From NCBI GenBank assembly GCA_030068145.1, contig JAPJBO010000778.1, positions 1 to 64,000 of the forward strand: 64,000 nucleotides of DNA, read 5' to 3'. The translations under genes and the position numbers were made by a program. The notes under the pieces were generated by a model. It saw only the letters and a program-made list of their open reading frames with translations. It searched no databases and was not told the DNA's origin. Of the stretch, positions 49,347 to 60,448 are shown piece by piece. The DNA comes from Diplonema papillatum (lineage: Eukaryota; Euglenozoa; Diplonemea; Diplonemida; Diplonemidae). The stretch's first letter is position 1; every line of letters starts with the position of its first letter.

Positions 49347-52300
49347 TCACAACGTAACTCTCGCGAAGAAAGCGCCGCAGACTCCGCTTAGCAACGTCAG
49401 CGGTGCGCCGAACTTGGTGTAGTCCGTGAAGACGTAGCCTCCGGGCTCCATGACCATGAGGTTCGTCTGATAGCCGAACGGCGTCATGAAGGAGCATGAC
49501 GCACCCATCAGCAGGATGATGACAAGCATCTTGAGGGTCACGCCCTGCAGATCCGTAATGTCCTTCACGATGGGGTACAGGAGGATGACGGTGGCTTGGT
49601 TGCTCACGATGCACGACATCGAGGCGCAGACGAGGAAGATGAAGAACAGGACCATGACGGAGCCGCCGAAGTCGCCGAGGAAGTACAGCTCCTTCGCGAC
49701 GGCGACGAAGCCGTCGGCCACGATGCGGGTCACGTTGGTCTTCTCTAGCCCGCGGCCGACACCGAAGCACGACACAACGGCGAGGATCAGCCGCAGCTGG
49801 ATCGCGTCAAACGCGTCGTTCAAACTCAGGCACTGTGAAAGGACGAGGACGAAGGCCGCGGCCACCGCGGCGTCGAGCACGTGCAGCGTGTCGGACGCCA
49901 CCAGCGCCACGAAGCTGACGAGGACGCAGCCCGCAGCGACCTTCCGGCACCGGTCCTTCCCCTTCTCGAACCGCGGCGGCTCGGACCCTGGCACCTCCGC
50001 GACGGACGCGAACGCATCGGAACACCGCCACTCGTCGGCGAATCCGGAGCCAGCCTCCACCAACAGACAGTCGCCCGGCCGTATAACCCGCCGCCTTGCC
50101 GCCTCGGGGATGCTCTTCGGCAGCGAAGCTGCGCGGCGGTCCGGGCCCAGGCCGGCATCCGGTTCGCCCGCCGGGGGGGCCAACGCGGAGACGAGGTCGG
50201 GGGTGATGCGCAGCGCGAAGATTGCGCAGCCGTAGGCGGAGAGCGCGTCGGCTTCCGCCGTGGGGGTGCCCACCAGCACGTTTTCCGGAGAAAGCACGAC
50301 TTCGTACAGCCGCCGGCGCCGCCGCTTGGCGCCCAGAGCCCCGTACTGCGGCGAGAGCGGGACTACCTGCGAGCCGGCGATCTCGTTCCGGTGCCGCAGG
50401 TCGATGAGGGCGCGGGTCGTGCAGCTCAGCGCGAGGATGTCGCCGGCGGCCAGCGGCTCGGCCTCCGCCGGCAGCAGCGCGGCTTCGCCGGCCCGGCGAA
50501 CGCCGAGCAGGGTCGCCCCGGCGACTGCCGTGGCCCCCGTGTCGGCCGCGGTGCCGCCGGCCGTCCGCGCGGTCACCCGGATCTCCGCGGCAAAGCGCTT
50601 CTCGCCCGCGGCCAGCGGGCTCGGGGCCGGCGGCCAGGCGGCGGCGGCGGCGGCCACGCCGTCGTGCTTCTTCGCGTGCTCGTCCTCCGCCACGCGCGCG
50701 GTCTCCTCGCGGTCCGGCAGCAGCCAGGGCCCAGCCAGTCCGAGATACAGGCAGCAGATCAGCGCCGTCGGCGCTGCGGCGGGCGTCATCGTGAAGAATC
50801 CAAGGTCGAACGCGGAATCGGGGTCGAGGCTTTGGTCGTCGTTGACCAGCCCCTGCAACACCAGGTTCGTCGCCGTTCCTGCGGGTGTGGTGTGTTGAGT
50901 CGAAATAGTCCAACCTCCGAGAACTTTGTTTGTGCGCACTTCCTTCAAACCTGTTTTGTTCATCTAACGGGAGTGAGGATAGTACGCTGCCATCGATCTG
51001 TGTTTGTTCTTGACAAATTGCATTTGTTAGACACAAAAATGGGTGCCACAGCCGCGTTTCGGGTATGGATTTACACGCGTTTTGGATGCCGCACACCCGC
51101 TTTCGGGTGTGGCTCGGGCAGTGTGACCTGGGGTGGGGGGTAATATCAGGGCCACGTGATAAAGCCGGTAAGCACTGGGAACTTTTAAGTACATGGACCA
51201 CATGGATCAGCATGCACTGCCGGTAAGCAGCGGTTGCCAGCTTATCCCGTGACACCCTTTTTTTGTAGTTGGTTTTCGTGAATTAACTACTGTGTAAAGT
51301 ACGTGCGCTCGGCTAAGGCCGGCGCGTGGCGAGACTGGAGGCAGCAGTTAAAGTTCGGGGAACAGTAAAGTTCGGGGGAAGCTAAGTTCGGGCAATGCTA
51401 AGTTCTGGTGAAGCTAAGTTCGAGTGATGCTAAGTTCGGGCGTTGCTAAGTTCTGGTGATAAGCGCTGGTGCTAAAAAAAAGTTCGGGCACGAAGCGAAG
51501 TTCGGCCAGGGTGGTAAAGTCCGGGTGAAGCCAAGGTCGGTGCTCGTACCCTGGGGGGGACACCGGGTGGCACCCTACCTGTTTTTTTGTTTTTTTGTTT
51601 TTTTTGTTTTTTTGTTTTTTTGCTGTTTTTTTGCTCTGGAGGTTTGTGTTTTTTTGCCCTGGTGGTCTGCTGGTGCACTCTTGCTGGCTCGGGTGAGCCA
51701 GGGTCTTCCACGTGCAGGCCAGCGGTCTGGTGAGGTGGCATTTCGAGTACTTATCAGAAGCTTTTGAAGCAGTCTGCAGAATTATCAGGATTGTTGAGCA
51801 GTAGCTGGATGGTGTTGGCAGGCAGGATGTGAAAAGCTGGGCGTTTTTGGTGGCTTAGGTGCGGTGTAGCAAGGTTCGGCCGGGCGTGTGCACGAGTATT
51901 TGGGTTCACCAGGAGGGCCTTGTTTTTTTTTGTTTTTTTGCGTTTTTTTGCTTTTTTGTTTTTTTGTTTTTTTTTGTTTTTTTGTTTTTTGTTTTTTTGT
52001 TTTTTTGTTTTTTTGCTGTTTTTTTGCTGTTTTTTTGCTCCAGGATTCGTTTTTTTGCCTACATTGGGACACCCCCCCGGACCCCCCCCGACCCACCGAG
52101 TACGGGAAAGGTTTGGCGCTGATACCCGGGGGGGGACACCCAGGCACGGGTAAAGTTTGGCGCTCGTACCCGGGGGGGTGCCGGAACGGGGGGGACGGGG
52201 TGACCCAAATACCGCGAGATACTGAGAAACTCCGCAAACCCGCAAAAAACGCAAACTTCGGGCACATTAGACCCCGAAACACAACAAACCTCGAAACCAA

Positions 52301-53403
52301 TCCCCCGACCGGGAAAATGTCACGGGCGGGCTCCGAACCCGGGCCACCATGCCCGCAAGCCTTCGCCCAACCACTCTGCCACCAGTACGCATATCGGAAG
52401 GGAGGAAAAAGCTAGCTCTGCACTATAATCCAGTCCGAAAACAATACACTTTTTCACACAATAAAGCCGGGTTGGCTCGAATAGAGGCTATTCACATTGC
52501 ATGTTCATAGGACCTCCAGTCTCGAAAAAAGTGGTGGTGGCACTCTTTCGGTTAAGTAGTGCTGTTTAAGTTCCCTCGCAGCTCGCCGGGAAAAGGGCAG
52601 CAGAGGGTCTTCAGATTTGGAGCTCTTCCCGATTCCGGCACAATTTCTCCCTCCCACAGTTCACCAGTTGGCATACCTGTAAGTGTACACATGCCGCCGA
52701 GAAGAGCAGCAAACGATAGGGGCATCAACAGCTTTTGGAGGGCGATGCCGGTTTCCTTCGACCACTTCGCGGCGATCGGCATCATCATCATGACCACGGG
52801 CGTGTCGTTGACGAAGCCGGACACGCAGGTGACGGGGTAGCACAGCCGGAAGATCGCTTCTCGGACGTTGCGCGGGCGGCCCAGCACGTATTTCACCACG
52901 AATTGGACGGTCCCCGCCTTTTCGATGCCCTTCGCGACCACAAACAGGGGAGCGATGGACAATGTGCTGGTCGACCGGAAGCCCGCCCACGCTTCTTCGT
53001 GGGTGATGACGTCGGCGAGGCGCATGGCCATCGTCGCGGCCAGCAGCGAAGCTTCGGGGGGCACTCGGCTAATCATCGCGATGAGGGACAGGAGCGTGCA
53101 CCAAATCGCGAACCACGACTTCCACGTGAAGCTGCTGCCGGCGGGGCCGCCGGGCGGCAGCGGCTCGTCGGCGGCGGCCGACGAAGCCGTCTGATAGTTC
53201 GCGCCGGCCGCCATGCAGCCGAAGCACGCCGCCGACACGGCGGCCACCGAGACGAGGGCCCACTTCCGCTGCTTCGCCGTCGCGACCGCTCTTTCCACGA
53301 AGCCCGCCGGCCGGTCCCGCTTGCCGCCCGGCTCGTCGATGGTCAGGTACGTGCCCCCCGCGGTGCCCTTCTGCGGCCGGAGGGCGTTGAGGGGATTGTT
53401 CAT
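49347..53403 (-). CDS. SLC13/DASS-type anion transporter with TrkA-C-like insert
   Basis: Two exons: 53403-52677 (ATG, 242 codons plus one base) and 50878-49347. The join ACAG|gtatgc ... cccgcag|GAACGG restores GMCTLTGTATNLVLQG, the conserved family motif, and the total is 752 codons. The N-terminus is cytosolic, followed by the first membrane bundle (MISRVPPEASLLAATMAMR, FVNDTPVVMMMMPI). Exon 2 holds a long soluble insert with two RCK/TrkA-C-like repeats (about residues 330-530). The second bundle follows, with CIVSNQATVILLYPIV and the C-terminal signature SFMTPFGYQTNLMVMEPGGY. Algal relatives of this layout are sulfate transporters or sulfur-status proteins. Substrate here is therefore probably an anion such as sulfate, driven by sodium or protons, but not proven. 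The 1.8-kb intron is full of repeats, and exon 1 has broken copies upstream. Confidence 0.87.
50928..51297. repeat. Families B-prime and J inside the transporter intron
   Basis: Positions 50928-51030 match 23545-23650 closely. Positions 51218-51297 (cagcggttgccagcttatcc ... gaattaactactgtgta) match 1866-1972. Confidence 0.8.
51297..52534 (-). mobile_element. Family D element in the transporter intron, copy 2
   Basis: Has the same terminal blocks as 39772-40343. It has gained two T-rich arrays of a GTTTTTTT-like unit (51588-51650 and 51920-52050) and a duplicated gtaccc-ggggg block. The tRNA-like segment is at 52316-52390 (minus strand). The right end carries gtggtggtgg where copy 1 has the GTA array. 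Confidence 0.65.
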
Positions 53404-53659
53404 TCTTGCACGCCACGGTGGTGCTCGTATTCCTTTCTTTTGTGTTTCCGACGATCCTAAGGGACTTGCAGATTGGTGCCTTTCGACCTGGTGTTAAGCT
53501 TGTGAGGTTCAGGCGGTCGGACGGACAGAAATTTACCGAAAAATTACTGTCTGTATCGGGTTAGACTTTAACTCACTTGTTTTTTAGAGTGCAAGATCGC
53601 TTAGGGATCTGGGATCCTTTTTGTGGACTGTTTCGAGTTTTGAGCATTCGGTGTGCGTT

Positions 53660-53879
53660 ATGCCGTCTGGTAGTTCGCGCCGGCCGCCATGCAGGCGAAG
53701 CACGCCGCTGGCACGGCGGCCACCGGAGACGAGGGCCACTTCCGCTGCTTCGCCGTCGCGACCGCTCTTTCCACGAAGCCCGCCGGCCGGTCCCGCTTGT
53801 CGCCCGGCTCGTCGATGGTCAGGTACGTGCCCTCCGCGGCGCCCTTCTGCAGCCGGAGGGCGTTGAGGGGGTTGTTCAT
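53660..53879 (-). pseudogene. Duplicate of transporter first exon, 5' part
   Basis: Reproduces codons 1-73 (MNNPLNALRLQKGAAEG ... GANYQTA) of the gene at 53403, then a stop. The leader region (cattctt ... gacgatcctagggg) is copied too. There is no membrane domain, so no transporter can result. Confidence 0.85.
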
Positions 53880-53984
53880 TCTTCGCGCGCCACGATGCTT
53901 TCCCTTCTTTTTTGCGGTTCCGACGATCCTAGGGGAGTGTCTTTCGACCTCGTGTTTAGCTTGTGAGCTTGGTGCACGCTATCG

Positions 53985-54140
53985 CCGGTCGCCGTGCAGG
54001 CGAAGCACGTCGCCGACACGGCAGCCACCGAGAGGAGGGCCACTTCCGCTGCTTCGCCGTCGCGACCGCTCTTTCCGCGAATCCCGCTTCGGGACCCGTT
54101 TGTCGCCCGGCTCGTCGATGGTCAGGTACGTGCCCCGCCG
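53985..54140 (-). pseudogene. Second, shorter duplicate of transporter first exon
   Basis: Matches codons about 18-68 (AVATAKQRKWP and surrounding) with frame-breaking changes on both sides. It is the outermost of three successive copies at 53.4, 53.9 and 54.1 kb. Confidence 0.8.
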
Positions 54141-54370
54141 AACACGTGAAGCTTTGCCGGTACCAGATGCTGTTGGCCGCAAAGTACACAATGCAGGAGG
54201 CCGCTGCTCATTCGGGGGAAACGGAACGAAGAAAGGAACGCGGCGTTTCATTATCATGCTGTCATGCGCTTACGCACCAAAAAAAAAAGGACCGCCGCTT
54301 CAATCGGGACTCCATGACGTGAACTGAGGGAAAAAAACGGTGAAACAAGAGCCTACGCGAGACCTTCCGC

Positions 54371-55513
54371 TTATGCCTCCTCGGCGGCCTCCTCGTCCAA
54401 GTGGATGTTGTAGTATCTCAGCTGGTAGTCGTACTTGCCGGTGGAGACCAATCTGACGTAGTCCTTCAACTTCTCCTGCTTGAGGAACTTGCGCGTGAGG
54501 AACTTAATGTACCTCTTGGCGAAAAGCGGCTGTGGGGTGATTGGGGGGTTCCGGTCGGCGCTGTGAAAAACACTCACAAACAAGGCTGTTCCTCCACGCT
54601 GGCGCGTACGAACCGGATGAGTACAGGTGTGCCAGGTGTACTCGCGCACGCAAAGAAGCTATAAAAATACGCACGCGCGTGGTGGTAGGTGGTACATGGT
54701 CTGAGGAGCTAGCAGGAGAGGCTGAGAATCTATAACCTCCAAGCAGCGACACAGGGTATCCTAATGATATGCAGCAGTGCACACCTACCATGTGGTGATA
54801 CCACGAGGCGAGTACCGTCGTGGCAGTAATATAGGATGCGTCGCATTCGAATAGGGAAAGGTCTTGGATGGTCTAAAACGTTGGGCTTGCGTCTGGGTCC
54901 CACATGCCGTTTCTGACTTTGGCGGCAGGTTGGTCTGTCGCAGCCACCAACTTGTGTGAGTACCTCCACTGCCGGTGCCGTGAGGCTGTGCCTGCTACTC
55001 GCACCTCCAGAACCGCCCGACGTTTTGACAGCCAAAACACACAGCTCCTGACTAATGCATGTGCGAAAGCATGCGAAAGTGGACCCTGTACCGAGGTACC
55101 TGGCAATGCTTTGACGAATGGCTAGTCCTAAACCGAAGCTGCATGGATCACGAGTGCGCGACGGCACTAATCGACGGACAACTACTACCAACTAGCATCA
55201 ACCGCCAGAGAAAGGACGCCTCCTTTTTTTTCGAGCATTGTTTCGGAATGATTTTGCTGCATACCTTGTACTTGTTGATGACAACGGCCTCCTTCTCAAC
55301 CTTGATCTCGATCTTTCCGGCGAGCTGGCCGGTCTTGCCTTCGACCTTGATGTGCTCAGTCAGGAACTGCGCGTACTTCTCCAAAAGGTCAGTGTCCATC
55401 AGCCCATCGGCGCACTGGATGCTGCAGTCGATCTTGTAGATCAGCTTGCCGGACTCCGCTCTCTTGCTGCGAGAGTCCAAGAAGGTCTTCTTGTCGGCGG
55501 CCTGCTTCGGCAT
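54371..55513 (-). CDS. RPL22: 60S ribosomal protein L22 (eL22)
   Basis: Two exons: 55513-55265 (ATG, 83 codons) and 54529-54371 (52 codons and TAA). Donor AAG|GTATGC and acceptor CCACAG|CCG join in phase 0. The 135-residue product has the eL22 order: KIDCSIQCADGLMDTDLLEKYAQFL, then EHIKVEGKTGQLAGKIEIKVEKEAVVI, then PLFAKRYIKFLTRKFLKQEKLKDYVRLV, YQLRYYNI, and the acidic tail DEEAAEEA. The family is usually 120-135 residues. It sits on the large subunit and binds rRNA. It should be a highly expressed housekeeping gene. A family C repeat lies 150 bp upstream of the start. Confidence 0.95.
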
Positions 55514-55671
55514 TTTGTCCTTTTTGTCTTTCTTGTTTTGTTCGTGAGACGCTACGTTTGTGGAGATTGCTTTCGTGCACGCACCAGCCGCTCGAACTGA
55601 CCATGGTATATTCAAGAACTTGAACCCCCATATTTTGCCAATCACAATTCATCTTGAAAATTTCGCGTGAA

Positions 55672-55886
55672 AAATACTCGAGGGGCTGCCTTGTGCTTAC
55701 TTCGAAGGCTAGAGGGGGAGAAACAATACAACTACAAAGGGGGTCTTTTTTGTTGAACGCTTACGCCCGCCACTGAACCCAGATTCACCTGTGTTTCGTG
55801 GGGGCCACAGCACATTTACCCCCTTTGATCTTTTGCAGCTGGCAGCCTCCTCAAGTATTTCCTACACAGCAGGTGCGTATACAAAT
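55672..55886 (+). repeat. SINE-like family C, nearly full copy
   Basis: Begins aatactcgaggggctgcc and ends tttcctacacagcaggtgcg, tatacaaataaa. The tail is short and A-rich. Confidence 0.85.
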
Positions 55887-57682
55887 AAATGCATGGAATC
55901 GGAGTTGTCGAGTGAAAACTCGCGTTTGTGAGCACTTAGAACAGTTAAGGCCACGCAGCGCTTCATGGGATGAGGCTCTGTTGGACATGCTACATGAGTA
56001 TCACTCGCAACTGCACCCTTTCGTTTGTAGGCATGGTTAGGTGCTACAGTTGAGCAGGGAAACATTGGCCAGCTGTACCACGTCTTGAACACTCAGGAAG
56101 CCAGCCTTGAGCCGGCTCCGCTGTTTTGCAGGTCCTGGTTGCACGCATGGAAGATGGCTTCCTTCACTTTGTCGATGTATGCGAGCCTCAGTTTGCCAAG
56201 ACGCGGCAAGCAAAGCGCGCTGCCATGAGCGCTGCTGTGCGTTTCCTTTGTCGGTTTAAAGCAGTTTTCTTCGAAAAATCTGAATGCAACTGCCCACCTG
56301 ATCCAGGCAAAAATATCGGGGAGCATCGGGGAACGAAGGCAGGGCACTCCAGTCCGTAATGTATCAAGTAATATCTTGTGAAACTCTATTTTGTGAAGAG
56401 CTATTTCGTGAAGCAACTAATTATTTTTCTGACAGGTGCTTACCAGGGTACCAGGGAAAGCCTAGCCAAGCTTCACGTGTTCGGCGGTACTGCAGAGCCA
56501 CGGGTCAAGTGGCTACCGATTTCCAAACCAAAGCATCAAGGCGTGGCGCACCTTGGGGCTTGGCGCTTGCGCTGAACACAAGCTCGTCGAGACGGTCAGC
56601 CACAGGGCAGAGCGGACTGGGTAACGGCACTATGCTGCCTCCGACTCAAGCTTTGCGAGCTGTGGTCGACCGTCACGTTCCTGGACCAGGAGCGGCCTTT
56701 TTCTTTTTCTCTTCTTCTTCTTCTTCTGACAGGTGCTTCTGGGGGGTTTTAACTTATTTTTGTTGGAGTCTGGTGGCGGGCTCCCGGTCCGGCAGGCCAC
56801 AGTGCGGTTGCGCGGGTGTAAAAGCCAGGTGAGAGGGAGGCAGGACAACCACGCAGCAATCGCATATACCCCAGCGGTGCGAGTACACGTGCAGCCCGGT
56901 TCGTTGCTCCCCTCGCGAGCGCGGCAAATCGATTGGCCGTTACCGGCCACCCGAGACGGTGGGGGAGTCAGCAGCGGCTTCGGGCCACGATGCCTGGGAA
57001 AAAGTACTCCCAAACCCCAGATTGATCCGGTGAAGATGTGGAAGCTAAAATGGAATGTTGGTTTGTGGCTCTTTGGATATGCGGTGGGGTGGTGTCAGCG
57101 GATGACGAGGAGCAGCCAGCCTCGGCAGCACCCTGAAATGGAGCTCAGGACGACAGCAGTCCCGAGAGGGACGAAGCGGACGTGGAAGGAGTGGCCCGAA
57201 AGGCAAGTGAGAGGGCGTTGACGCCCGTAAGCGGCGGCACCATGTTGAGCTCTGGATAAGTTGTCGGCAAAAGTATACTGTGCCTTTCATCCGGGGAGGT
57301 CACGCACTCAATACTCGAGTGATGAGTTCCCACCCCCCGTGACTCCCGATCCGAAGACTACACTTCGTGTCAGGACCACGGGGGCGGAGGTCACGCGCCT
57401 TGCGTGAGTTGACTGCCCCCGGGTAGCACCCCTTCGGATATTGGTATTCAGTCGTAGACGCGTCGGAATCTCGCATTTTACCATCAGATAGGGGGGCCCA
57501 CGTAAGGCAAGCTACAATGGGGCAATTTGGGACAAGATTATGAGGGCTTTTTTATCGTGTTTCGGCTGGAAAACTCATGCAAACCCCCATAAAACATTAC
57601 TGTGGAGTAGTTAGGGTGGTAAGAAGGTGGTTCGCCCTCGGGCCAGCTTTTCCCCCGCGGGCTGTTTTCGCCCGAGGGCTGA
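55887..57682. other. No firm gene; family I copy 2 at 56446-56725
   Basis: Family I copy 2 (46529-46826 is copy 1) ends in a TTC run at about 56700-56727. Open frames at 55870-56040 and 56126-56359 are unassignable. Nothing else is recognised. Confidence 0.5.
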
Positions 57683-57780
57683 CGTTGTGCGCACTAGCGG
57701 AACTCACCTGCTTTGGTAAGTTTCATGTAGTACGCTGCCAACTACTAATTTTTAGTACCAACAATGCATTGTTAACACAG
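57683..57780 (+). repeat. Dispersed repeat family B
   Basis: From gtgcgcactagcggaactca to aacaatgcattgttaacaca, ending just eight bases from the stop codon of the minus-strand SAP-like exon. Confidence 0.85.
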
Positions 57781-57787
57781 AAAATAG

Positions 57788-58164
57788 TTATTTTGCTGCA
57801 GTTTTTGCCGTAGTTCGCTTCCTCCTCGATGAGGGGGAGGACGGGCCCTGCGAGGCAGCACGGGCACGCTTCTTCTTTTCGTTGGCTTCGCCCCGAGACT
57901 GCTCGTTCTTTGCCATCCTGGTTCGAGCCTCTTCTTCGAGCGTTCTCCAAAGTGCGGACTGAGCAACTCGACCAGGAGATCCTTCTTCGAGCGTTGAGTT
58001 GGCGGAGCTATTTCGCACGCTTTGGCTAACTCCAAGAGCTGGCTCAGATACAAGGACTCGAGCGCACTAAGTTGAGACTCTTCTTTTGTCGCTGTATCAT
58101 GCTCTTCGGCAAAGTGGTGCTGTGAAAGAAACGACGCATGCACTTCTTCTCTGCTTAACTCCAC
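57788..58164 (-). pseudogene. Terminal exon of a SAP-like protein, frameshifted
   Basis: A possible acceptor (cttgcccag|GGTGTG) opens a frame ELSREEVHASFLSQHH ... LLELAKACEIAPPTQRSKKDLLVELLSPHF. The helix-turn-helix pattern resembles a SAP/HeH nucleic-acid-binding motif. Near 57950 a one-base shift is needed to continue into the basic tail RMAKNEQSRGEANEKKKRAR ... RTTAKTAAK and stop. Either the gene is broken or a small intron was missed. No upstream exon was found, and the following plus-ward DNA is a minisatellite. The function would be nuclear if the motif is real. Confidence 0.4.
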
Positions 58165-58290
58165 ACCCTGGGCAAGATTTTGGTTGCACGGGAAAACTGT
58201 GGGGACGCAATGCGGAAAGGAGAGTACATCATGCTCTGTTTTCCAAAAATGCCAGCGACGCCGAAGGCAGATTCCACGGTATCTATCAGT

Positions 58291-58605
58291 GGTGGCGCTT
58301 TTTGCAGTTTCCTGAGCTATCCATCCTCTAGATGGCGCGTTTTACGATTTCCTGAGCTATCCCACCCTCTACAACGCGCTTTTTGCGATTTTACGAGCTA
58401 TCCCACCCTTTAGATGACGCTTTTTGCAATTTCCGAGCTATCCCACCCTCTAGAACGCGCTCATCACAATTTCCTGAGCTATCCCACCTTCTACAACGCG
58501 CTTTTTGCGATTTTCCGAGCTATCCCACCCTCTAGGTGGCGCGTTTTGCAATTTCCTGAGCTATCCCACTCTATAACGCGCTTATACTATTTCCCAGCTA
58601 CCCCC
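58291..58605. repeat. Minisatellite, about eight units of 40-46 bp
   Basis: The unit contains a ggcgcttttttgc-like part, atttcctgagctatcccacc and ctcta. Alternate units differ in gatggcgcg versus acaacgcgc, so there is a higher-order pattern of two. Confidence 0.9.
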
Positions 58606-59206
58606 ACCCGCGACCCCCTACATCTGACAATCACGCAACTCACCATCCGAACATGTTTTCGGACTGTTCCGTACTCAGTTCCTTCCGCGCCACCTCGCGG
58701 TCGTACGTGCAGAACGAAAAGCGGGAAGCTAGACCGGACAGTGACTCGTGCGAGTATCTTCGTTCTCTTTTGGTCGAACACACGCGCGTTCGTTTTTCTT
58801 TTGTCTCCTTCACGAGTGCCCACCCTAAGTCCGGGTGCGCTCTCGGTGGTGACAGACGAGGCTAGAGCGAGAGAGAGAGAGAGTAATGGAGAGAGAAAGA
58901 GAGGGAGGGGGGCAGATGAGCAAGAACGTGCTTGGAATGACATGTGCGTCTCATCATCAGCGCAGGACAGCCATGTGTGAGCTCTCATTTGTCAGGTGGC
59001 TGCTCAGTCGGCTCATTACTGAATGCATTAAGATTCGTGGGGCCAGAGAAAGCATATGCAGGCGTTGCCTTTGTAGGAGTGAGCTGGCGAAACAGAGCTA
59101 CGGGCGGGGAAGCGAAGAGGAATGCGGAGCGTCTGCGGCTGCCTCTCCTCTTCTTAGGTAACCTACGAGCAGTGTAGGGGACCGACCTCTACTACACCTC
59201 CAGGGA
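58606..59206. other. No gene seen; GA run at 58866-58912
   Basis: Contains GA-rich sequence without the family G tail. The last part is the 3' flank of the oxidoreductase. Confidence 0.5.
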
Positions 59207-60448
59207 TCACCCTTCCTGAACGTCGACGATCATCTTGCCGACGTGCTGCCCGTTGAGCAGTTGGATGATGGCGTCAGGAATGTTTTCGAAGCCGTTCACG
59301 GACGTTTCCTTCACGGCGAGCTTCCCGTTCTTAACCATGTCGGTGAGCGTCTCGACCGCCTCCGGGAACTCGTCTTCCCAGTTGAACACGATGAAGCCCT
59401 CCATCCGGACCGACTTTCGCACGATCTGCGAGAAGTTGGTGATGCCGTAGTTGTCCTGCTGGTACGTGTTGTTGTACTGCGAGATCGCTCCGCAGAGGAT
59501 GACCCTCCCGTGCTTGGCGATGCACGCCAGCCCGGCCTCCAGCGTGCGGCCGCCGACGTTGTCGAAGAAGATGTCGATTCCGTCCGGCGCCAGCTTCCGC
59601 AGGACCTCCTCCAGCTCCGGCCCGTCGCCGACCTTCTTGTAGTCGAACACTTCGTCCGCGCCCAGCTCCTTCGCGATGTCGAGCTTTTCGTCGGCGCCGG
59701 CGCTCGCGATCACCCTGCAGCCACGCGCCTTCAGGATCTGGATGGCCACGGATCCCACGGCGCCGGTCCCCGCCGACACGAACGCCGTTTCCCCCTCCTT
59801 CGGCTCGGCGATCTTCTGGATCGGCAGGTACGCCGAGAGCCCGGTAAGCCCGAGGACCCCCAAAAAGTGCGTGATCGGGACTCCGTCCGTCGGATGCACG
59901 CGCACGAACGACGCGGTGTCGACGATCTGCCGCTTCCTGAACGGGAGCGAGGCCGTGTAAAACCCGCCTTCCTCGATGTTCTTGGCGCGGCTCTTCAACA
60001 CCTTCCCGGCAACGAATCCTGAGCAACGGTGGGAATGGCCTGCCTCTCATGTATGTTTGATACTAGCATCAAATCTTCTTTGAGGGGTATGCAAGAACGT
60101 GCTTTGGAATGGAGTAGATGCATGTTCTACACTGCGAACGAGCAAACTGACGGTAGAACGCCAGCCATGGCGGATGTCGGAATTTGACCAGCGGATACTG
60201 AAGGTCAGTGAACAATACATACCACGGATCGGTTCACCGAGCGTGAAAGCGGACGTGTAGCTGCCTTCGCCCGCCACTAGGCCGCGGATGTATGGGTCAA
60301 CACTGCACGCCAGCAACTCGAAGACAGCCTGGCCGTCTTGCAGAGTTTCCTCCGGTGGCTCGTCGATGTCAACACACTTAAAGTGGTCACCTGTCGGCAG
60401 GCCGTCTGGGTACTCGATGAGCTGCCATTCTTGGTTCAGATTCGCCAT
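59207..60448 (-). CDS. NADPH-dependent MDR oxidoreductase (alkenal/prostaglandin reductase type), copy 1
   Basis: Exons 60448-60223 and 60018-59207. The join CGTG|GTATGT ... CTCAG|GATTCG restores EPIRGGFVAGKVLKSRA, giving 345 residues. This is the zinc-free branch of the medium-chain dehydrogenase family. It opens with NQEWQLIEYPDGLPTGDHFK and has VDPYIRG (about residue 52). The Rossmann motif SAGTGAVGSVAIQILKARG (about 155-173) and the ADE-LDIAKELGADEVFDYK segment indicate NADPH preference. FDNVGGRTLEAGL and GAISQYN are family signatures. Members reduce alpha,beta-unsaturated aldehydes and ketones and thus detoxify lipid-peroxidation products. Length is normal (330-350). It is a tandem paralogue of the gene at 61655, with the intron at the same place and phase. 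Confidence 0.9.
60037..60083. repeat. Family F fragment in an oxidoreductase intron
   Basis: The string ctcatgtatgtttgatacta then gcatcaaatcttcttt matches the palindrome part of 14100-14180 and 34184-34262. Confidence 0.65.

Noticed and set aside
56126..56359. 77-codon frame with protein-like start (MEDGFLHFVDVCEPQF)
   Set aside because: No homologous family recognised, no splice context, and repeats on both sides; left unassigned.
58291..58605. Regular repeats that could look like a CRISPR array
   Set aside because: Units are contiguous, with no unique spacers, in eukaryotic DNA.
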